From: Candidatus Goldiibacteriota bacterium HGW-Goldbacteria-1
Lineage (GTDB): Bacteria > Oederibacteriota > PGYV01
Reading direction: 5' to 3'
Assembly (NCBI GenBank): GCA_002839855.1
Contig: PGYV01000006.1
Location: 115,811-179,810 of the forward strand
DNA: 64,000 bases
Shown: positions 17,701 to 27,908 of the stretch, piece by piece
Position numbering within the stretch: position 1 is the first letter of the stretch
Layout of the letters: each line of letters opens with the position of its first letter
The notes under the pieces: model-generated
What the model was told of the DNA's origin: nothing
Seen by the model: the letters and a program-made list of their open reading frames with translations, nothing else
Database searches by the model: none
Position numbers and translations under genes: made by a program

Positions 17701-19719
17701 GTGAAAATGAATATTAAAGACAGCACAAAGAAAGAAAACACGCACCTGTTGCCTTTGGCGGTTTCAGCCGCTATAATTACCGCATTTTCAATCATTTACG
17801 GATTCTATAACATACCGGCAACAATTGCCGCAGCCGCGGTTATTATTGTAATATACATTAAATACCGCGATAAGCCCGTTTTTGAAACCGGCGAAAAAGA
17901 TTATTCGCGGATGTATAAGTTTTTTATATTCGCAATTGCCGCGGCGCTGGCCTTAAGGTTTATTTCAATTACTTCAATGCCGTATGATTTTTATACAGAC
18001 GAACTTAACGAGCTGACAGAAGCGTATTTCAGGCTGACAGGGCAGAAAGAATTATTCGGATACAGCACAAGGTTCGGTTCTTCTTTGCTTTATTTCAGTT
18101 TGGGCGTGATTATGGCTGTAATGGCTGTTGTCAAAGAAAACATAGACCTTTTAAGGTTTATACCCGCGGTTGTGTCGGTACTGACAGCCGCAGCGCTTTA
18201 TTTCTTTGGAGATTCTTTAAAAAATAAAAAATTGGGCATTGTATTGGCTTTTCTGTTTTTAACATCAGGGTGGGCGCTTTTTTTAAGCAGAAAACTTATG
18301 GAAAACATTTATGTGCCTCTTTTTGCCGTCCTTATATTCACATTTCTTAATTACTACATACGAAATAAAAAAGAGAGATTTCTGTACCTTACCGGCGCGG
18401 TCTATTTCGCCGGATTATTTACGTATTCGTCCTGGGTTCTGATAACCGCGTTTATCGCGTATTTTCTTTTTGAATACAGAAAGGAAATAGGGCTGAAAAA
18501 GATTCTGGTATTATCCTCCATCATAGCTGTATCTCTGGGCCTTTACATGCTGCTTTTTATGCAGACAAAAGGGCCTTCGTGGGCGATGGGTATGACTGTT
18601 TTTAAGGGTTCCGACGGGGTATTTCAGGCTGTGCTGAACCTTAAAAACCTGTTTGTTTATTTATTACAGCCAATGCAATACAACCACCTTTCCCACACAC
18701 AGCCCGCCGTTTCTGCCACAGAATTTTTGTTCCTGGCAGCAGGCATAATACTGGCTCTTATAAATATAAAAAAAAAGATATTCAGAATCATACTGGCAGG
18801 CCTTGTTATTTCAAGCGCCACGCTGTTTATAAGCAAAGATGCGGCGCACCACCTGCGCCATGTAATGCTGCTGCCGTTCATTATTATAACAGCCGGTTTT
18901 TTTCTTAATCACATATTAAACAGAAAGTACGCGCTTTATGCCGTTGCCGCGCATACCGTGTTGTTTATTTTTATTCTTTTATACCATTTTAATTACTGGC
19001 CGGCGCAGATGAATATTTCGCACAGGGACAAACAGGCCGCTGATTATATAAATAAAAAATACGCCAATAATGATTATATTCTTATTCACGAAGGGGTGGT
19101 TTACGGCAATTTTCCAATGTACCTGCGTACAAAAGCGGCACACAACCCCGCCAAAGAACCTAAAACCGTTATTCTGCTTACCAACTATTTTATGCGCCAA
19201 AACGTAAAAACGGTTTTCCCGGAAACCGCTGTAAAGTATTTTTATGATTTTCAGGGTAATAACCTTCACACATATGCCCTGTACGAAATACCCGCAAAGC
19301 AGGGAAGCGGTATTGCTGAATACTTTGGCTCCCTTAAAACAAAAATGGAAAAGCAGCAGGTGAAAGCCTGGGAGCAAAAATATCAGGAAGGATTTGACCT
19401 GACAAAAAGTTATCTGGAAATAACCGGCAATGACCCCGCTAAAATACTGGCAAACACTCTGTTAAACGTGCAATACGTCCTTTTTTGCGGCAGTACCGGA
19501 AGATATAATGACCTGCTTGCCGCGGCACAGGATCCGGATAAAAAAATATTCCACACGGCAGACCTGATGGAATTTTTCGGAAGAATCCTTTACATGTCAA
19601 AAGATTATAAAAATTCACACTATTTTTTCAGCCGGGCTTATTCTTTGGCGCCGGAATGGAAATACGTTTATTGGCAGGCCGAACGTTCCAAATACATGAT
19701 GTCACAAAAACAGCCATAG
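17701..19719 (+). CDS. GT39-like membrane glycosyltransferase
   Basis: GT-C type integral-membrane protein, about 672 residues, related in layout to the gene at 14476 but without the PA14 domain. I choose GTG 17701, about 10 bp after a GGGG run. An ATG two codons on (17707) is also possible. The first loop carries the catalytic acidic motif YTDELNELTEAYF (about residue 100). About 12 helices extend to residue 430, and the C-terminal 240 residues are soluble and helical, with a TPR-like end (SHYFFSRAYSLAPEWKYVYW). The 270 bp before it are AT-rich and hold no gene. Confidence 0.78.
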   Translation: MKMNIKDSTKKENTHLLPLAVSAAIITAFSIIYGFYNIPATIAAAAVIIVIYIKYRDKPVFETGEKDYSRMYKFFIFAIAAALALRFISITSMPYDFYTDELNELTEAYFRLTGQKELFGYSTRFGSSLLYFSLGVIMAVMAVVKENIDLLRFIPAVVSVLTAAALYFFGDSLKNKKLGIVLAFLFLTSGWALFLSRKLMENIYVPLFAVLIFTFLNYYIRNKKERFLYLTGAVYFAGLFTYSSWVLITAFIAYFLFEYRKEIGLKKILVLSSIIAVSLGLYMLLFMQTKGPSWAMGMTVFKGSDGVFQAVLNLKNLFVYLLQPMQYNHLSHTQPAVSATEFLFLAAGIILALINIKKKIFRIILAGLVISSATLFISKDAAHHLRHVMLLPFIIITAGFFLNHILNRKYALYAVAAHTVLFIFILLYHFNYWPAQMNISHRDKQAADYINKKYANNDYILIHEGVVYGNFPMYLRTKAAHNPAKEPKTVILLTNYFMRQNVKTVFPETAVKYFYDFQGNNLHTYALYEIPAKQGSGIAEYFGSLKTKMEKQQVKAWEQKYQEGFDLTKSYLEITGNDPAKILANTLLNVQYVLFCGSTGRYNDLLAAAQDPDKKIFHTADLMEFFGRILYMSKDYKNSHYFFSRAYSLAPEWKYVYWQAERSKYMMSQKQP

Positions 19720-19957
19720 ATTGCCGCCTTTGGGCTGCCGGTAAGACCGACATTAATGGAAGAGGTCAGCCCTTACTTGCAGCTTTTATGTTTTAACACA
19801 CATCTATTAATGTATATGTATTAATACCCCGGCAGGATTAAAAAAACAGGGATAAGGTTCGCTTATATGCTGTTTATACAGTTTAAATATCACTTTAAAT
19901 ATACTTTAAAACAAGAAAATTACCGCATCCCGTCTTCCCCTAAATTACAATAATTTC

Positions 19958-19985
19958 TTGACTAACCAAGTAAAATGATTATACT
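19958..19985 (+). promoter_or_regulatory. Promoter of the gene at 20024
   Basis: TTGACT (19958-19963), 16-bp spacer, TATACT (19980-19985), 38 bp before the ATG. The rest of the 304-bp interval 19720-20023 shows only a long-loop GGGCTG/CAGCCC inverted repeat (about 19731-19769) and no gene. Confidence 0.7.
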
Positions 19986-20023
19986 TTGTTAAGTATTGGG
20001 CGGTTAATTTCAGGAGGTGTTTA

Positions 20024-21625
20024 ATGAAAAAATATTTTTTGGTTGTTTTATTATCTATATTTTCCGTATCGGCCGCTATTGCAGGATTCTATGACGGGGG
20101 GCCGGGCAGAACCGCAGCTATGGGAGGGCAGGAAGCCGTTCTTCCTGATATATCCAACACTTTTGACCTGTACAGTATCGGTTTCTCTTCCGCGATACTT
20201 ATAAGGCCCGCGAAAAACATCATAAACATTTATCCGGATATTGCAATTCCATTCGGCAAGAGCATAGAAGATGATGCATCTGAAACAACCAACGAGAGAA
20301 GCGGCTTTACAATTGGCACAGGCGTGTATAAATCCTCAAACAACGGCCTTGTTTTGTGGCTTTCTGACAGCAGCGTTCTTACTGTAAAACCCTATCTTTC
20401 CGCAACGGTTTCAAACAGAAAGGTTTCATCAACCACAAGCGATACACATACTTATACTTACACCCAGGGCCTTATTGCGGGAGAGGCCGAATACGCGTTT
20501 AAACTGTCAGATACCCTTGGCGTTGCGGGGCTTGTGGGCTATTATAGAAACGGTTTAAAATCAGAAAGAAATGACGAAGATGATTATAATAACGTTTATT
20601 TTGATAAAATGATTTACCAGGTATCCGCTTTATTAATGCCGGATTCAAAAAACGGCGGATGGGCATTTGCGGCATCCGCAGGGAATAAAACTGAACCGCT
20701 GGCGCCAAGAGTTTTCAACCTGGACATGAACCTTGAAATGGCTGAATTTGAATATCTGATGCATCCTCTATCATTTATATCCATACATCAATACGAATAC
20801 GAGGAGAACTTAATTCAGGAACATGAAAGTTTCACCGATTATGAAGGTTCGGGTTTTCTGGTTGAAACAGGAACTTCCTATAACGGAAAAGGAAATATGG
20901 CCTTTATGAGTAAGGTTGGATTAATCGCGGGATATACATTTAAAATCAGCGAAAAAGATATATATAAGATACTTGCCACCAATATCACGACCGAAACAAG
21001 CGATTCTTTTACGCCGATTACAGGCGGTATGGGTTTTAATTTCGCCGCCGCGTCAAGGTGGGATCTGGGCCTTCTTATACCGGGCGTGAAATTAGAATAC
21101 AGAATTGTAGGTTACGACATAAAGAATAGCGGCGGAGATACTCTAAGCAAAAACAGCCTTTCGTTTACAAAAGCAGCAGCAGGAACATCTTTCAGGTTAT
21201 CCGAATCACTTTTAATACCATTTGAAATCTTTTATGACAATCTGCTTAGCTACGCAAAAGACCCTAATGGCACCGGTGAAAACTTCTCATATTTCATAGA
21301 TTACGGCGGTAAACTTGGTGTTGAAATAGGGCTGGAAAAAACAACATTCTTAAGATTTGGCATTGACTGCACTATTTTCGGAGACCATTCAATCAGCAAA
21401 CTTGACGGCGAAATAACCGGCGAATCTCACCCAATGGGAAGCGAAGAAAACAGAAATGCCGTTATTGTCGGTTTGAATACAGGGCTTGGTATGGCAATAA
21501 ACGGGATACAGGCGAACATAGGCCTGCGGTTTGAAAATCTTGGTTTTTCCCCTGAAAACAAAGACTATAGGGAAAGAAGTGATTTGACATTAAAAATACT
21601 TTCTGATATCAAAATGTTTTTCTGA
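20024..21625 (+). CDS. Probable outer-membrane beta-barrel protein (PorV/OmpP1-like start)
   Basis: A 533-residue exported protein with a clear signal peptide (cleavage after about residue 20, SAAIAGF). The mature start GGPGRTAAMGGQEAVLPD resembles the conserved N-terminus of PorV/FadL-type barrels (AxAMGGAxVA). The rest is a run of alternating hydrophobic and polar strands with Tyr/Phe girdles and loops rich in Asn, Ser and Glu, and the chain ends in Phe (KMFF), the usual barrel signal. No specific family can be named. It is monocistronic with a good sigma-70 promoter and GGAGGT SD. Confidence 0.7.
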   Translation: MKKYFLVVLLSIFSVSAAIAGFYDGGPGRTAAMGGQEAVLPDISNTFDLYSIGFSSAILIRPAKNIINIYPDIAIPFGKSIEDDASETTNERSGFTIGTGVYKSSNNGLVLWLSDSSVLTVKPYLSATVSNRKVSSTTSDTHTYTYTQGLIAGEAEYAFKLSDTLGVAGLVGYYRNGLKSERNDEDDYNNVYFDKMIYQVSALLMPDSKNGGWAFAASAGNKTEPLAPRVFNLDMNLEMAEFEYLMHPLSFISIHQYEYEENLIQEHESFTDYEGSGFLVETGTSYNGKGNMAFMSKVGLIAGYTFKISEKDIYKILATNITTETSDSFTPITGGMGFNFAAASRWDLGLLIPGVKLEYRIVGYDIKNSGGDTLSKNSLSFTKAAAGTSFRLSESLLIPFEIFYDNLLSYAKDPNGTGENFSYFIDYGGKLGVEIGLEKTTFLRFGIDCTIFGDHSISKLDGEITGESHPMGSEENRNAVIVGLNTGLGMAINGIQANIGLRFENLGFSPENKDYRERSDLTLKILSDIKMFF

Positions 21626-21818
21626 CAGCTGTTTAATCACTAAATAAAGCAGGCTCTTAAGCTTCACCTATATCTTTCATTTTTGGCGATATATACGGTT
21701 TGGTATTTATTATTAAAAACTGTGTAACATGCCTCCCGGGGTGTGTTTTTAATTAAAGCCTCCATTTACCGCCATTTGCCCTTAACCCAAAACCCGTGTA
21801 GTCAATTTATTATTTCTG

Positions 21819-21827
21819 TGTTAAAAT
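21819..21827 (+). promoter_or_regulatory. Extended -10 element upstream of dnaE
   Basis: TGTTAAAAT (TGn at 21819-21821, hexamer TAAAAT at 21822-21827), 43 bp before the dnaE start. A weak TAGTCA lies near -35. Confidence 0.4.
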
Positions 21828-21869
21828 CATTACAATTTTAAGGATATATTAAGAAAACCGGAGGCGGAT

Positions 21870-24800
21870 TTGGTATCTAAATTTATACACCTGCACCTGC
21901 ATACAAAGTACAGCATGCTGGACGGCATGTGCAAGTTTGAAGACATGATAAAGGCCGCCAAAGACAACAAAATGATGGCAGTTGCGGCCACAGAGCACGG
22001 CAATATGTACAGCGCGGTGGAATTCTATACCGCCATGTCGCACGCCGGCATCAAACCAATCCTTGGCCTTGAAACCTACATAGTTGACGATATTAAAAAC
22101 AATCAAAGAAAGAAAAACCACCTTGTTTTACTGGTAAAAAACGAGACCGGCTGGAATAACCTTATTAAAATCTCCTCCTACGCCTTTACTGACGGCTTCT
22201 ATTATAAACCGACAATAGATAAAGCTTTTTTAAAAGACCACGCCGAAGGGTTAATTGCACTATCTTCGTGCGTACAGGGCGAAGTGCCGTCTAAACTTAT
22301 CTCTGACGATTACGAAGGCGCGAAAAAAGCCGCGGAAGAGTACCTTTCCATGTTCAAGGAAGGCAACTATTACTTTGAAATGCAGAATCACGGGCTGGAA
22401 GAAGAGCTTCTGGCAAACAGGGGTTTAAAAGAGCTTTCCAAAGAGCTTTCCATTCCGCTTACGGTTTCCAATGATGTCCATTATATGAAAAAAGACGATG
22501 CCCGCGCCCATGACATTCTTCTCTGCATCCAGACAGGCAAGACCCTAAAAGAAGCGGACAGAATGAAATTCAAGACAGATGAATTTTATTTTAAAAATTA
22601 TGACGAAATGTGCAAAGTTTTCCCTGATGACAAAAGCGCCGTGGAGCGCACATTTGAAATTGCAGAAAAATGCAACTTTGAACTGCCCAAACTGCCGCCG
22701 GGCAAGTGTCACATGCCTAAATACACAATTACAGGCTGGGACGGCACATATAACGAATATTTTGACAAAATAACAAAAGAAGCGCTGGCAGAAAAGTACC
22801 CCGGCGATTTACTGACGGATGAAATTCAGAAACGTTTTGAACACGAACTTTCCACAATTAAAAAAATGGATTACACCGGATACTTTCTTATAGTCCGCGA
22901 CATAATTAAATACGCCCGTGACAACGACATCCCGGTAGGCCCCGGCAGGGGAAGCGCGGCAGGTTCTTTAATTTCCTATGTGCTTGGAATTACAAGTATT
23001 GACCCCATAAAATACGAACTATTATTTGAACGTTTTCTAAACCCGGACAGGGTATCCCCGCCCGATATAGACCTTGATTTTTCTGACGAAGAAAGAAACC
23101 GCGTGGTGCAGTATATAGTTGACCGCTTTGGCAAAGACAAAACAGCGCAGATAATAACGTTTCAGCAGTTAAAACCGCGCGCTTCCATAAGGGACGTCGG
23201 CCGAGTTTTGGATGTCCCGCTGCGGGATGTGGACATGCTTGCAAAAAAAGTGCCGGAAGGCCCGGCAGTCAGTTTTGCCGATATTTTAAAAGACGGAGCT
23301 TTTATCTCTTTTGTAAATTCAGAAAAAACATATGAAGAAATCATCAACTACGCCATGAAAATAGAAGGCATGCTGCGGCAGGATTCCACGCACGCTGCCG
23401 GCGTTGTAATAGCGCCGGATGTACTTACGCGTTATGTGCCCATAGCCGTGCCAAAAGACAAGGACGATTCCGAAGGCGGAACTTTAAACTACATGACCCA
23501 GTGGGAAATGGGCTCTTTGGAAAAAATGGGGCTTATTAAATTTGACATACTTGGCTTAAGAAACCTTGCCGTAATAAAGAAAGCCATAAAAAATATAAAA
23601 GAAACCCGCGGCATTGACGTTCTGCCTGACGACGGCACATTTGACAATCCCAAAGTATATAAACTGCTTGCCGAAGGCAATACGCAGGGTGTGTTCCAGC
23701 TTGAAAGCGAAGGAATGAGGGACCTTCTTAAAAAAATTAATCCCGACTGCCTGGAAGATATTATTGCCATAATATCGCTTTTCCGCCCCGGCCCGATGAA
23801 AATGATAGATGAATACATCCGCAGAAAAAAGGGGACGGAAAAAGTCACGTACGATTTTCCGGAACTGGAACCCGTGCTTAAGAACACTTACGGCATTGCC
23901 ATTTATCAGGAACAGGTAATGCAGATAGCCGTAAGGGTGGCCGGGTTTTCCATGGCGGAAGCCGACAATTTAAGAAGGGCGATGTCCAAGAAGAAAGCTT
24001 CCGAAATGGACAAGATAAAAGTAAAGTTCATGAAAGGCACGGCAGACCGCGGCATTAAACCGCAGGCCGCCGAAGACCTTTTTGACAAGCTGGAACAGTT
24101 TTCACAGTACGGCTTTAACAAATCGCACGCCGCGGCTTACGCGGTGGTGGCATACCAGACCGCATATTTAAAGACCTTATACAGGCCGGAATACATGGCA
24201 GCGCTTTTAACATCGGTCATGCACAGCATTGACAAAGCCGCAATTTACGTTGAAGACTGTGCCGCCAACGGAATAAAGGTTATGGCGCCTGACATAAATA
24301 AAAGCGACACGGATTTTAAAGTGGAAAAAAATTCCATCCGTTACGGGCTGGCCGCGGTTAAAAACGTGGGCACATCCGCGGCGCAGGACATAGCCGCCAA
24401 AAGAAAAGAAAAAGGGGATTATAAAGACCTTTATGACTTCTGCGAAAAAGTCAGCCTGCATTCGGTTAATTCCAAAACAATAGAATCGCTTGTAAAAAGC
24501 GGCGCGTTTGATTTCACCCTTATGCACAGGGCGCAGATATTCGCGTGCATACCCGATGCCATGAAACGCGCGGAAATGGCGCAGCGGGACATGGAAAGCG
24601 GCCAGTTCAGCCTGTTCGAAACCGCTCCGCAGGATATAAAGATACCTGATATTCAAAAGTGGAGTGAAAGCGAACAGTTGTCGTATGAAAAAGAAGTCCT
24701 TGGCCTGTACGTGTCTTCGCACCCGCTTGCACGTTACAGAAAACTGCTTGAAAGCGTGTCACAGCCGATAAGTGAACTTTTAACAGGAAAAGTAAATTCC

Positions 24801-25304
24801 GGCGAACAGGTGATAATAGGCGGCATAGTCCACGACCTGGCCAAGAAAATAACCCCAAGCGGAATGGAACGCGTGCACTTTCACCTTGAAGGGTTAACAG
24901 GCAGAATAAAAATAATAGCGGGCGATAAATTCCCCAAAGATAAAAACAGCATTTTTTCCAACAGTTTGATGTGCATGGTACGCGGAAAAATTGTTTTCAT
25001 GGATGCAGAACCCTTTGTAAGTATGGAAAGTGTAATTAACCTGGATGACGCATACAGCGCGCTGGGCAAGTACCTTCACATTACGGTGCGCGAACTTGGC
25101 TTGGAACAGCTTACCCTGCAGGAAATGAAAAACCTGATGTCACAGAACAAAGGGCTGTCAGAAGTTGTAATGCATATAATTACCGGCGACGGCAGGGAAG
25201 CCCAAGCCGTACTTGAAGAAAAAATAAGCGTGAACGAAAACCTGCTTATCTCTCTTGAAAAACTTGTGGGCGAAGGCAATATAAGGTTAAGCTGGAAAAA
25301 ATAA
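21870..25304 (+). CDS. dnaE: DNA polymerase III subunit alpha
   Basis: Catalytic subunit of the replicative polymerase, 1144 residues. The start is TTG at 21870, 4 bp after CGGAGGCG, giving MVSKFIHLHLHTKYSMLDG. The N-terminal PHP domain (residues 5-280) keeps its His motif HLHLHTKYS. The palm includes PDIDLDFSDEERNR (about residue 400) with the catalytic acidic residues, and GPGRGSAAGSLISY precedes it. The helix-hairpin region is near 820-850. A clamp-binding motif QFSLF sits at about residue 911. The C-terminal OB-fold (VIIGGIVHDLAKK) and tau-binding tail follow. Its transcript is apparently single. Confidence 0.97.
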   Translation: MVSKFIHLHLHTKYSMLDGMCKFEDMIKAAKDNKMMAVAATEHGNMYSAVEFYTAMSHAGIKPILGLETYIVDDIKNNQRKKNHLVLLVKNETGWNNLIKISSYAFTDGFYYKPTIDKAFLKDHAEGLIALSSCVQGEVPSKLISDDYEGAKKAAEEYLSMFKEGNYYFEMQNHGLEEELLANRGLKELSKELSIPLTVSNDVHYMKKDDARAHDILLCIQTGKTLKEADRMKFKTDEFYFKNYDEMCKVFPDDKSAVERTFEIAEKCNFELPKLPPGKCHMPKYTITGWDGTYNEYFDKITKEALAEKYPGDLLTDEIQKRFEHELSTIKKMDYTGYFLIVRDIIKYARDNDIPVGPGRGSAAGSLISYVLGITSIDPIKYELLFERFLNPDRVSPPDIDLDFSDEERNRVVQYIVDRFGKDKTAQIITFQQLKPRASIRDVGRVLDVPLRDVDMLAKKVPEGPAVSFADILKDGAFISFVNSEKTYEEIINYAMKIEGMLRQDSTHAAGVVIAPDVLTRYVPIAVPKDKDDSEGGTLNYMTQWEMGSLEKMGLIKFDILGLRNLAVIKKAIKNIKETRGIDVLPDDGTFDNPKVYKLLAEGNTQGVFQLESEGMRDLLKKINPDCLEDIIAIISLFRPGPMKMIDEYIRRKKGTEKVTYDFPELEPVLKNTYGIAIYQEQVMQIAVRVAGFSMAEADNLRRAMSKKKASEMDKIKVKFMKGTADRGIKPQAAEDLFDKLEQFSQYGFNKSHAAAYAVVAYQTAYLKTLYRPEYMAALLTSVMHSIDKAAIYVEDCAANGIKVMAPDINKSDTDFKVEKNSIRYGLAAVKNVGTSAAQDIAAKRKEKGDYKDLYDFCEKVSLHSVNSKTIESLVKSGAFDFTLMHRAQIFACIPDAMKRAEMAQRDMESGQFSLFETAPQDIKIPDIQKWSESEQLSYEKEVLGLYVSSHPLARYRKLLESVSQPISELLTGKVNSGEQVIIGGIVHDLAKKITPSGMERVHFHLEGLTGRIKIIAGDKFPKDKNSIFSNSLMCMVRGKIVFMDAEPFVSMESVINLDDAYSALGKYLHITVRELGLEQLTLQEMKNLMSQNKGLSEVVMHIITGDGREAQAVLEEKISVNENLLISLEKLVGEGNIRLSWKK

Positions 25305-25352
25305 TATAAATATATCCGGATCATGTCACTGAGAAAACAAATGATTTTATAG

Positions 25353-25397
25353 GGACAGCGCATGAATGCGGGCGATACCTCGACATTCACGCTGTCC
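25353..25397. repeat. Imperfect palindrome in the dnaE-LysM spacer
   Basis: GGACAGCG (25353-25360) pairs with CGCTGTCC (25390-25397) and TGAATG with CATTCA inside it. The 304-bp spacer 25305-25608 contains this palindrome and the GGGACGCGCAGGAGCACG repeat at 25444, but no gene. Confidence 0.6.
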
Positions 25398-25443
25398 GGA
25401 CTTTGTATTTATAATAATTCAGATTGGACAAAGGGCAAAATCA

Positions 25444-25474
25444 CGGGACGCGCAGGAGCACGTCCCCTACGAAA
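25444..25474 (+). repeat. GGGACG-type hairpin repeat, copy 1
   Basis: CGGGACGCGCAGGAGCACG followed by TCCCCTACGA. GGGACG pairs with CGTCCC to give a hairpin with a 10-nt loop. Nearly the same sequence recurs at 38504, and diverged or inverted versions at 56830 and 61535. Confidence 0.7.
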
Positions 25475-25608
25475 AAAAAGGACTTTACAGACGCACCGCA
25501 CCTGCACGCTTAATAAAACCGTGCAGAGATTTGTATTTTTTGTTATTATATTAATATTAAACCTGCATTATGATACCGCACAAAAACAATTTTTTGGAGG
25601 TCAGGGGA

Positions 25609-26589
25609 ATGAATAAAACAAGACAGGCAGTATTTCTTAGCGTTATGTTTTTAGCCATGAACGTCTTCGCGCAGAACTTAATAGAATATAAAGTGGTGGA
25701 AGGCGATACTCTGTGGGAAATCAGCGGAAAGTTTACAGGCAAAAAAATGAACTATGAAAAAATAGCCCTTTATAACAACCTGAAAAACGCTGACCGCATT
25801 TACCCGAAACAGATAATAAAAATTGACCTGGACGAATTCAAGGTTTCTGAAAATACGGTTAAAGCAGCCCCGGCTGCCGTAAAAACCGCTGTTAAGGCAA
25901 CAGTTGCAACAGCACCGACAGCCGTAAAAACAGCTGTAAAAGCCGCCCCTACGGCCGTAAAACCCGCGGTTAAAAGCACTGCCGTTCCCGCCGCGGTTGT
26001 TGAAGCAATTCAGGGCTTAAGAGAAGACTTTGACACCCCAAAGATGCAGCCCGCGCTGAAATGGTATGACAACAGAAATGACTGTTCATACGAGATTAAA
26101 GACGGCCGCCTTTACATACAGGCGCGCGGCGACGGCCATGATATTTTTATGGATTCAAATACGGACGCCCCCAGAATACTTGCGGATTTAGACGGCGATT
26201 TTACAATTGAAACAAAGATGAATTTCACCCCGTCAAACAACGGAAGCGGCGCCGGCATAGTAATCTGGCAGGACAACCATAACTTCTTAAGGATAGACAG
26301 GGTGCTTCATTTTCAGACCCGCAACGTCATAAATGTTTCCGGCGCGGCCGGCGGCAAATGGTTTTATTCCGAAGAAATTCCTTATACCCTTGAATTGTCA
26401 TATCTTAGAATGGAAAGAAAAGGGGAAATGTTCACGGCATCGTGCAGTGTTGACGGTATAACATGGTTTAATTTTAAACCCGTGGAATTTAAAGCCGCAT
26501 CGGCGGTTAAAGCCGGTGTTTTTGTTTTAAACCAGTGGAACAAAGGCAATTCTGACGCGGCGTTTGAATATATTCAGATAACAAAATAA
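25609..26589 (+). CDS. Exported LysM protein with C-terminal DUF1349/concanavalin-like domain
   Basis: A 326-residue envelope protein. The ATG at 25609 (MNKTRQAVFLSVMF) is preferred because GGAGG is at 25596-25600. The signal peptide ends near residue 22 (NVFAQ). A LysM domain (about 26-72: YKVVEGDTLWEISGKF) should bind peptidoglycan. Then comes a 45-residue linker of repeated KTAVKA/APTAVK units, and from about residue 130 a beta-sandwich (LREDFDTP, then GSGAGIVIWQDNHNFLRIDR) like DUF1349 or laminin-G/concanavalin domains that bind glycans. It is followed after 40 bp by a SpoIID-like lipoprotein gene, so a cell-wall role is likely. Confidence 0.85.
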   Translation: MNKTRQAVFLSVMFLAMNVFAQNLIEYKVVEGDTLWEISGKFTGKKMNYEKIALYNNLKNADRIYPKQIIKIDLDEFKVSENTVKAAPAAVKTAVKATVATAPTAVKTAVKAAPTAVKPAVKSTAVPAAVVEAIQGLREDFDTPKMQPALKWYDNRNDCSYEIKDGRLYIQARGDGHDIFMDSNTDAPRILADLDGDFTIETKMNFTPSNNGSGAGIVIWQDNHNFLRIDRVLHFQTRNVINVSGAAGGKWFYSEEIPYTLELSYLRMERKGEMFTASCSVDGITWFNFKPVEFKAASAVKAGVFVLNQWNKGNSDAAFEYIQITK

Positions 26590-26629
26590 CGCGTATTTTA
26601 AGGAAAAAAATATTATTAATTGGTGAATA

Positions 26630-27907
26630 ATGAAAACAGACAAAATTATTTCCGCCTTAATTTTTACAGCAGCGCTTTTTATATTTTCATCCTGCGTCTC
26701 AATGCGCGGCACATTTCCTCCCGGCCATGTGGAAGTGACATCATCGCGGTCCGCTGCCAAGGCGGCCGCTGATAACATAACTCTTGTGGAAAATAAAACG
26801 CCCGCGCCCGCTGCAACGCCTTCATCCAGCTGGCACCCGGACGATTACGAACAAAGCGGCGAGGAAAAAACGCTTGTTATAAATGTCCTTATCAATAAGA
26901 TGAAAGGCCCGTTTAACCTTTCATCAGCTTCAGATATGACATTAAAGGAAAGCGGTAAAAATCTTGGCAAGAGCTGCGAAATTAAGGCAGTGGCAGGCGC
27001 CATCACGCTTAACGGCGATGCCACGCAGTATACAAGAATTGAAATAACATCTAAAGAGCTGATAAGCCTTGGTTCTAAAAAATACCGCGGAACTTTTATT
27101 ATAGAAGCTGAAAACGAAACAATTCTTGCCATTAACAGGCTTTCAATAGAAGAGTATCTTTACGGCGTTTTGCCGTCGGAAATTCTGCCTTCCTGGCACA
27201 CCGAAGTTTTAAAATCACAGGCAGTGGCCGCAAGGTCATTTGCTTTTTACAACAAACTTAATTCCAAAGATAAACGCTACGACCTTGACAGCACTGTCAT
27301 TTCTCAGGTATATAAAGGATTCGGAGTGGAACACAAAAACACAAACGCAGCTGTCGAAGAGACACGAGGCCTGATAATGACATACGGCACTGATGTAGTA
27401 CAGGCATTTTTTCACGCCAACAGCGGCGGAAAAACCGCTGACAGCAAGGAAGTCTGGGGCGGAACTCTTCCTTATCTTAAGGTTATTGATGACCCTTACT
27501 GCCGTGACGGTAAACACTATTCCTGGAAATACATAATAAGCCTGACATCACTTGAAGAAAAACTTGGGAAAAGCGGAAACTCCACAGGTGAAATTTTTGA
27601 TATTAATGTACCTGAACGTTCTGACAGCGGCAGGGCGCTTATGATTCGCGTAAAAGGAAGCGCCGGTACGGTATTCATTAAAAGCAATGTTTTCAGGACC
27701 GCTCTTGGTGTTGACGCCTTAAGAAGCACAAACTTTAACGTACAGATTGACGGCGGCGACGCGGTCTTTAATGGCTTTGGCTGGGGCCACGGCGTGGGCT
27801 TATCACAGGAAGGCGCGGCGGGAATGGCAGAAAAAGGCTACCCATACAAAGACATTCTGAAATATTATTATAAGGGAGTAAATATAAAAAAAGCGGTATT
27901 AAAATAA
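26630..27907 (+). CDS. SpoIID/LytB-domain lipoprotein
   Basis: Envelope lipoprotein (lipobox IFSSC, Cys22), 425 residues, with a Pro/Ala-rich linker and a SpoIID domain from about residue 140. The family hallmarks are present: IEEYLYGVLPSEILPSWH, LKSQAVAARSFAFY, AFFHANSGGKTADSKEVWGG, and the C-terminal GWGHGVGLSQEGA. SpoIID of sporulating bacteria is a lytic transglycosylase acting on denuded glycan strands. Homologues in non-sporulating diderms may do similar wall trimming. The Glu in LPSEI matches the proposed catalytic residue. It probably forms one unit with the LysM gene upstream and the TPR lipoprotein 1 bp downstream. Confidence 0.88.
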   Translation: MKTDKIISALIFTAALFIFSSCVSMRGTFPPGHVEVTSSRSAAKAAADNITLVENKTPAPAATPSSSWHPDDYEQSGEEKTLVINVLINKMKGPFNLSSASDMTLKESGKNLGKSCEIKAVAGAITLNGDATQYTRIEITSKELISLGSKKYRGTFIIEAENETILAINRLSIEEYLYGVLPSEILPSWHTEVLKSQAVAARSFAFYNKLNSKDKRYDLDSTVISQVYKGFGVEHKNTNAAVEETRGLIMTYGTDVVQAFFHANSGGKTADSKEVWGGTLPYLKVIDDPYCRDGKHYSWKYIISLTSLEEKLGKSGNSTGEIFDINVPERSDSGRALMIRVKGSAGTVFIKSNVFRTALGVDALRSTNFNVQIDGGDAVFNGFGWGHGVGLSQEGAAGMAEKGYPYKDILKYYYKGVNIKKAVLK

Positions 27908-27908
27908 C